Shown here piece by piece: positions 63,213 to 64,000 of a stretch of DNA of 64,000 nt. Origin of the DNA: CBFHSF01 sp965658445. Its GTDB lineage: Bacteria; Bacteroidota; Bacteroidia; Flavobacteriales; Schleiferiaceae. The notes below the pieces were generated by a model. The model did not search any database. It saw nothing but the letters and a program-made list of their open reading frames with translations, and was not told the origin of the DNA. The stretch spans positions 62,001 to 126,000 of the forward strand of contig CBFHSF010000007.1 in NCBI GenBank assembly GCA_965658445.1, written 5' to 3'. Within the stretch, counting starts at the first letter, position 1. Every line of letters begins with the position of its first letter. The position numbers and the translations under genes were made by a program.

Positions 63213-64000
63213 ATGCTATTAACCCTCCAGAAGTACAAGAATCTCCTTCTGGCTCTCCTCCTTGTGATTACCGTCGTGGTGTCTCCGGGAGTTCAGAGAG
63301 CGGTACAAATCAATAATTCCCTGGATATTTGGTTTTTGGAGGAGTCTCCAGAAATGCAACAATACCGCAGTTTCCAAAATCAATTTGGAGGAGACGAGTC
63401 TTTAATTATCGTTTTGAGAGACCATGCGGGGATTCTCACTCCAGACAATATTTCGGTTTTGACTCATTTGAGTGCGGAATTAAAGGAAATGCCAGAGGTG
63501 GACTTGATAAAGGGTATGATTCAGGCAGAAGAATTGAAAAAGGGAACATTTGGACCGTATTCCGTTCCCATTTTATCCCAAGGTCACACTCGTGAAAAGT
63601 TGCAATCACAGGTTCGCGAAAACCAAGAAGCCATGAGCTTATGGCTTTCCGAGGATCAAACCACAACCCAAATGTGGGTGCAATTAACCCGAACTCCCAA
63701 CATGGATGCGCAAAGAGGAGAAATCATTGCGAAAATTAGAGAGACCGTTTCTCCTTATCGCGAGGATTTTTCTGTTTTTCTGGGGGGTGTTGGAGTTATT
63801 TTTGAGGGATTAAACACACTCTCTCGAGAAGACTTTGCCAAGTTCTTGGGCGCTGCCTATTTACTGGTGGTATTGCTGATGATTTTAATTTTCAGGAGGT
63901 TTTCCTATGTGTTATACGTGTTGGCCGTCATTGGTTTTTCTACCTATTTGACCCTAGGACTATATGGAACCCTCGGGTTAAGACTCAATTTAATGTCGAC
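63213..64000 (+). CDS. MMPL/RND-family exporter, N-terminal part
   Basis: An open frame from the ATG at 63213 runs off the window after about 262 codons. The first helix is LLLALLLVITVVVSPGV, followed by a large periplasmic loop (residues about 35-200; INNSLDIWFLEESPE, FGGDESLIIVLRD) and then helices LGAAYLLVVLLMILIF and VLYVLAVIGFSTYL. This is the layout of MMPL/RND proteins that move lipids or hydrophobic compounds. The full protein should be about 750-800 residues. Confidence 0.88.
   Translation, partial: MLLTLQKYKNLLLALLLVITVVVSPGVQRAVQINNSLDIWFLEESPEMQQYRSFQNQFGGDESLIIVLRDHAGILTPDNISVLTHLSAELKEMPEVDLIKGMIQAEELKKGTFGPYSVPILSQGHTREKLQSQVRENQEAMSLWLSEDQTTTQMWVQLTRTPNMDAQRGEIIAKIRETVSPYREDFSVFLGGVGVIFEGLNTLSREDFAKFLGAAYLLVVLLMILIFRRFSYVLYVLAVIGFSTYLTLGLYGTLGLRLNLMS

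Overview
The window looks like a chromosomal piece of a marine-type Bacteroidota, probably Flavobacteriales and perhaps near Cryomorphaceae/Schleiferiaceae (inference; no 16S rRNA gene is present). The reasons are gldA, type IX secretion C-terminal domains, an alternative complex III (act) operon, a fused ccoNO, the order pdxJ / CBS / nadK / DUF6089 / uppS / bamA / ompH / ompH / murI, promoter boxes of the TAnnTTTG type, and few Shine-Dalgarno sites. It is mostly core genome. I saw no CRISPR array, prophage, insertion sequence or defence system. Four runs of 97-99 N are scaffold gaps, all inside genes.

Layout. 0.1-9.1 kb (minus): a tightly overlapping run from an unknown protein through a two-component pair, rsgA, a HAD-like lipoprotein, dtd and a MazG-like gene to a secreted subtilase. 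9.2-15.6 kb (plus): gldA, a repeat-rich region with a broken secreted-protein gene and two very small ORFs, an SRPBCC protein, a DUF2200 protein, an initiator tRNA, era, der and a DUF427 protein. 15.7-19.9 kb (minus): two diheme peroxidases of the MauG/MbnH type, an MbnP-like protein, a HYC_CC_PP-like protein and a SPOR protein. 20.1-31.4 kb (plus): actABCDEF-coxBA. 31.6-39.0 kb (minus): a universal stress protein and the cbb3 oxidase cluster ccoS-ccoNO-ccoQ-ccoP-ccoG-fixH-tauE/safE. 39.2-46 kb: marR, a cation efflux protein, pgi, a fatty-acid desaturase, an Nfu protein, a gamma carbonic anhydrase and murI. 46-52.9 kb (minus): the cell-envelope block ompH-bamA-uppS-DUF6089-nadK-CBS. 52.9-64 kb: pdxJ, an alpha/beta hydrolase, an aspartyl-protease lipoprotein, DUF2141, a tiny type IX domain protein, AsmA, a pseudouridine synthase, a beta-barrel, a frameshifted barrel plus PCMD-lipoprotein pair, and the start of an MMPL/RND exporter.

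How the genes work together. About 23 kb (15.8-39 kb) is a respiration and copper region. Quinol is oxidised by alternative complex III and electrons pass to the adjacent CuA-containing aa3-type oxidase. The neighbouring cbb3 oxidase with its assembly factors would serve low oxygen. Upstream of ccoS and of the stress-protein gene lie CRP/FNR-like dyads at exactly the same distance from a candidate -7 box, which suggests shared oxygen or redox control. The MbnP/MbnH-like pair next door may handle copper.

The least expected signals are short tandem-repeat arrays (7-, 13- or 14-bp units) starting at or just after stop codons of unrelated genes, two lost-active-site candidates (a subtilase with Glu for Asp, and a HAD-type lipoprotein without its DxD), a type IX sorting domain with no cargo, and four one-base losses in homopolymers concentrated in two adjacent genes at 61.5-62.85 kb.
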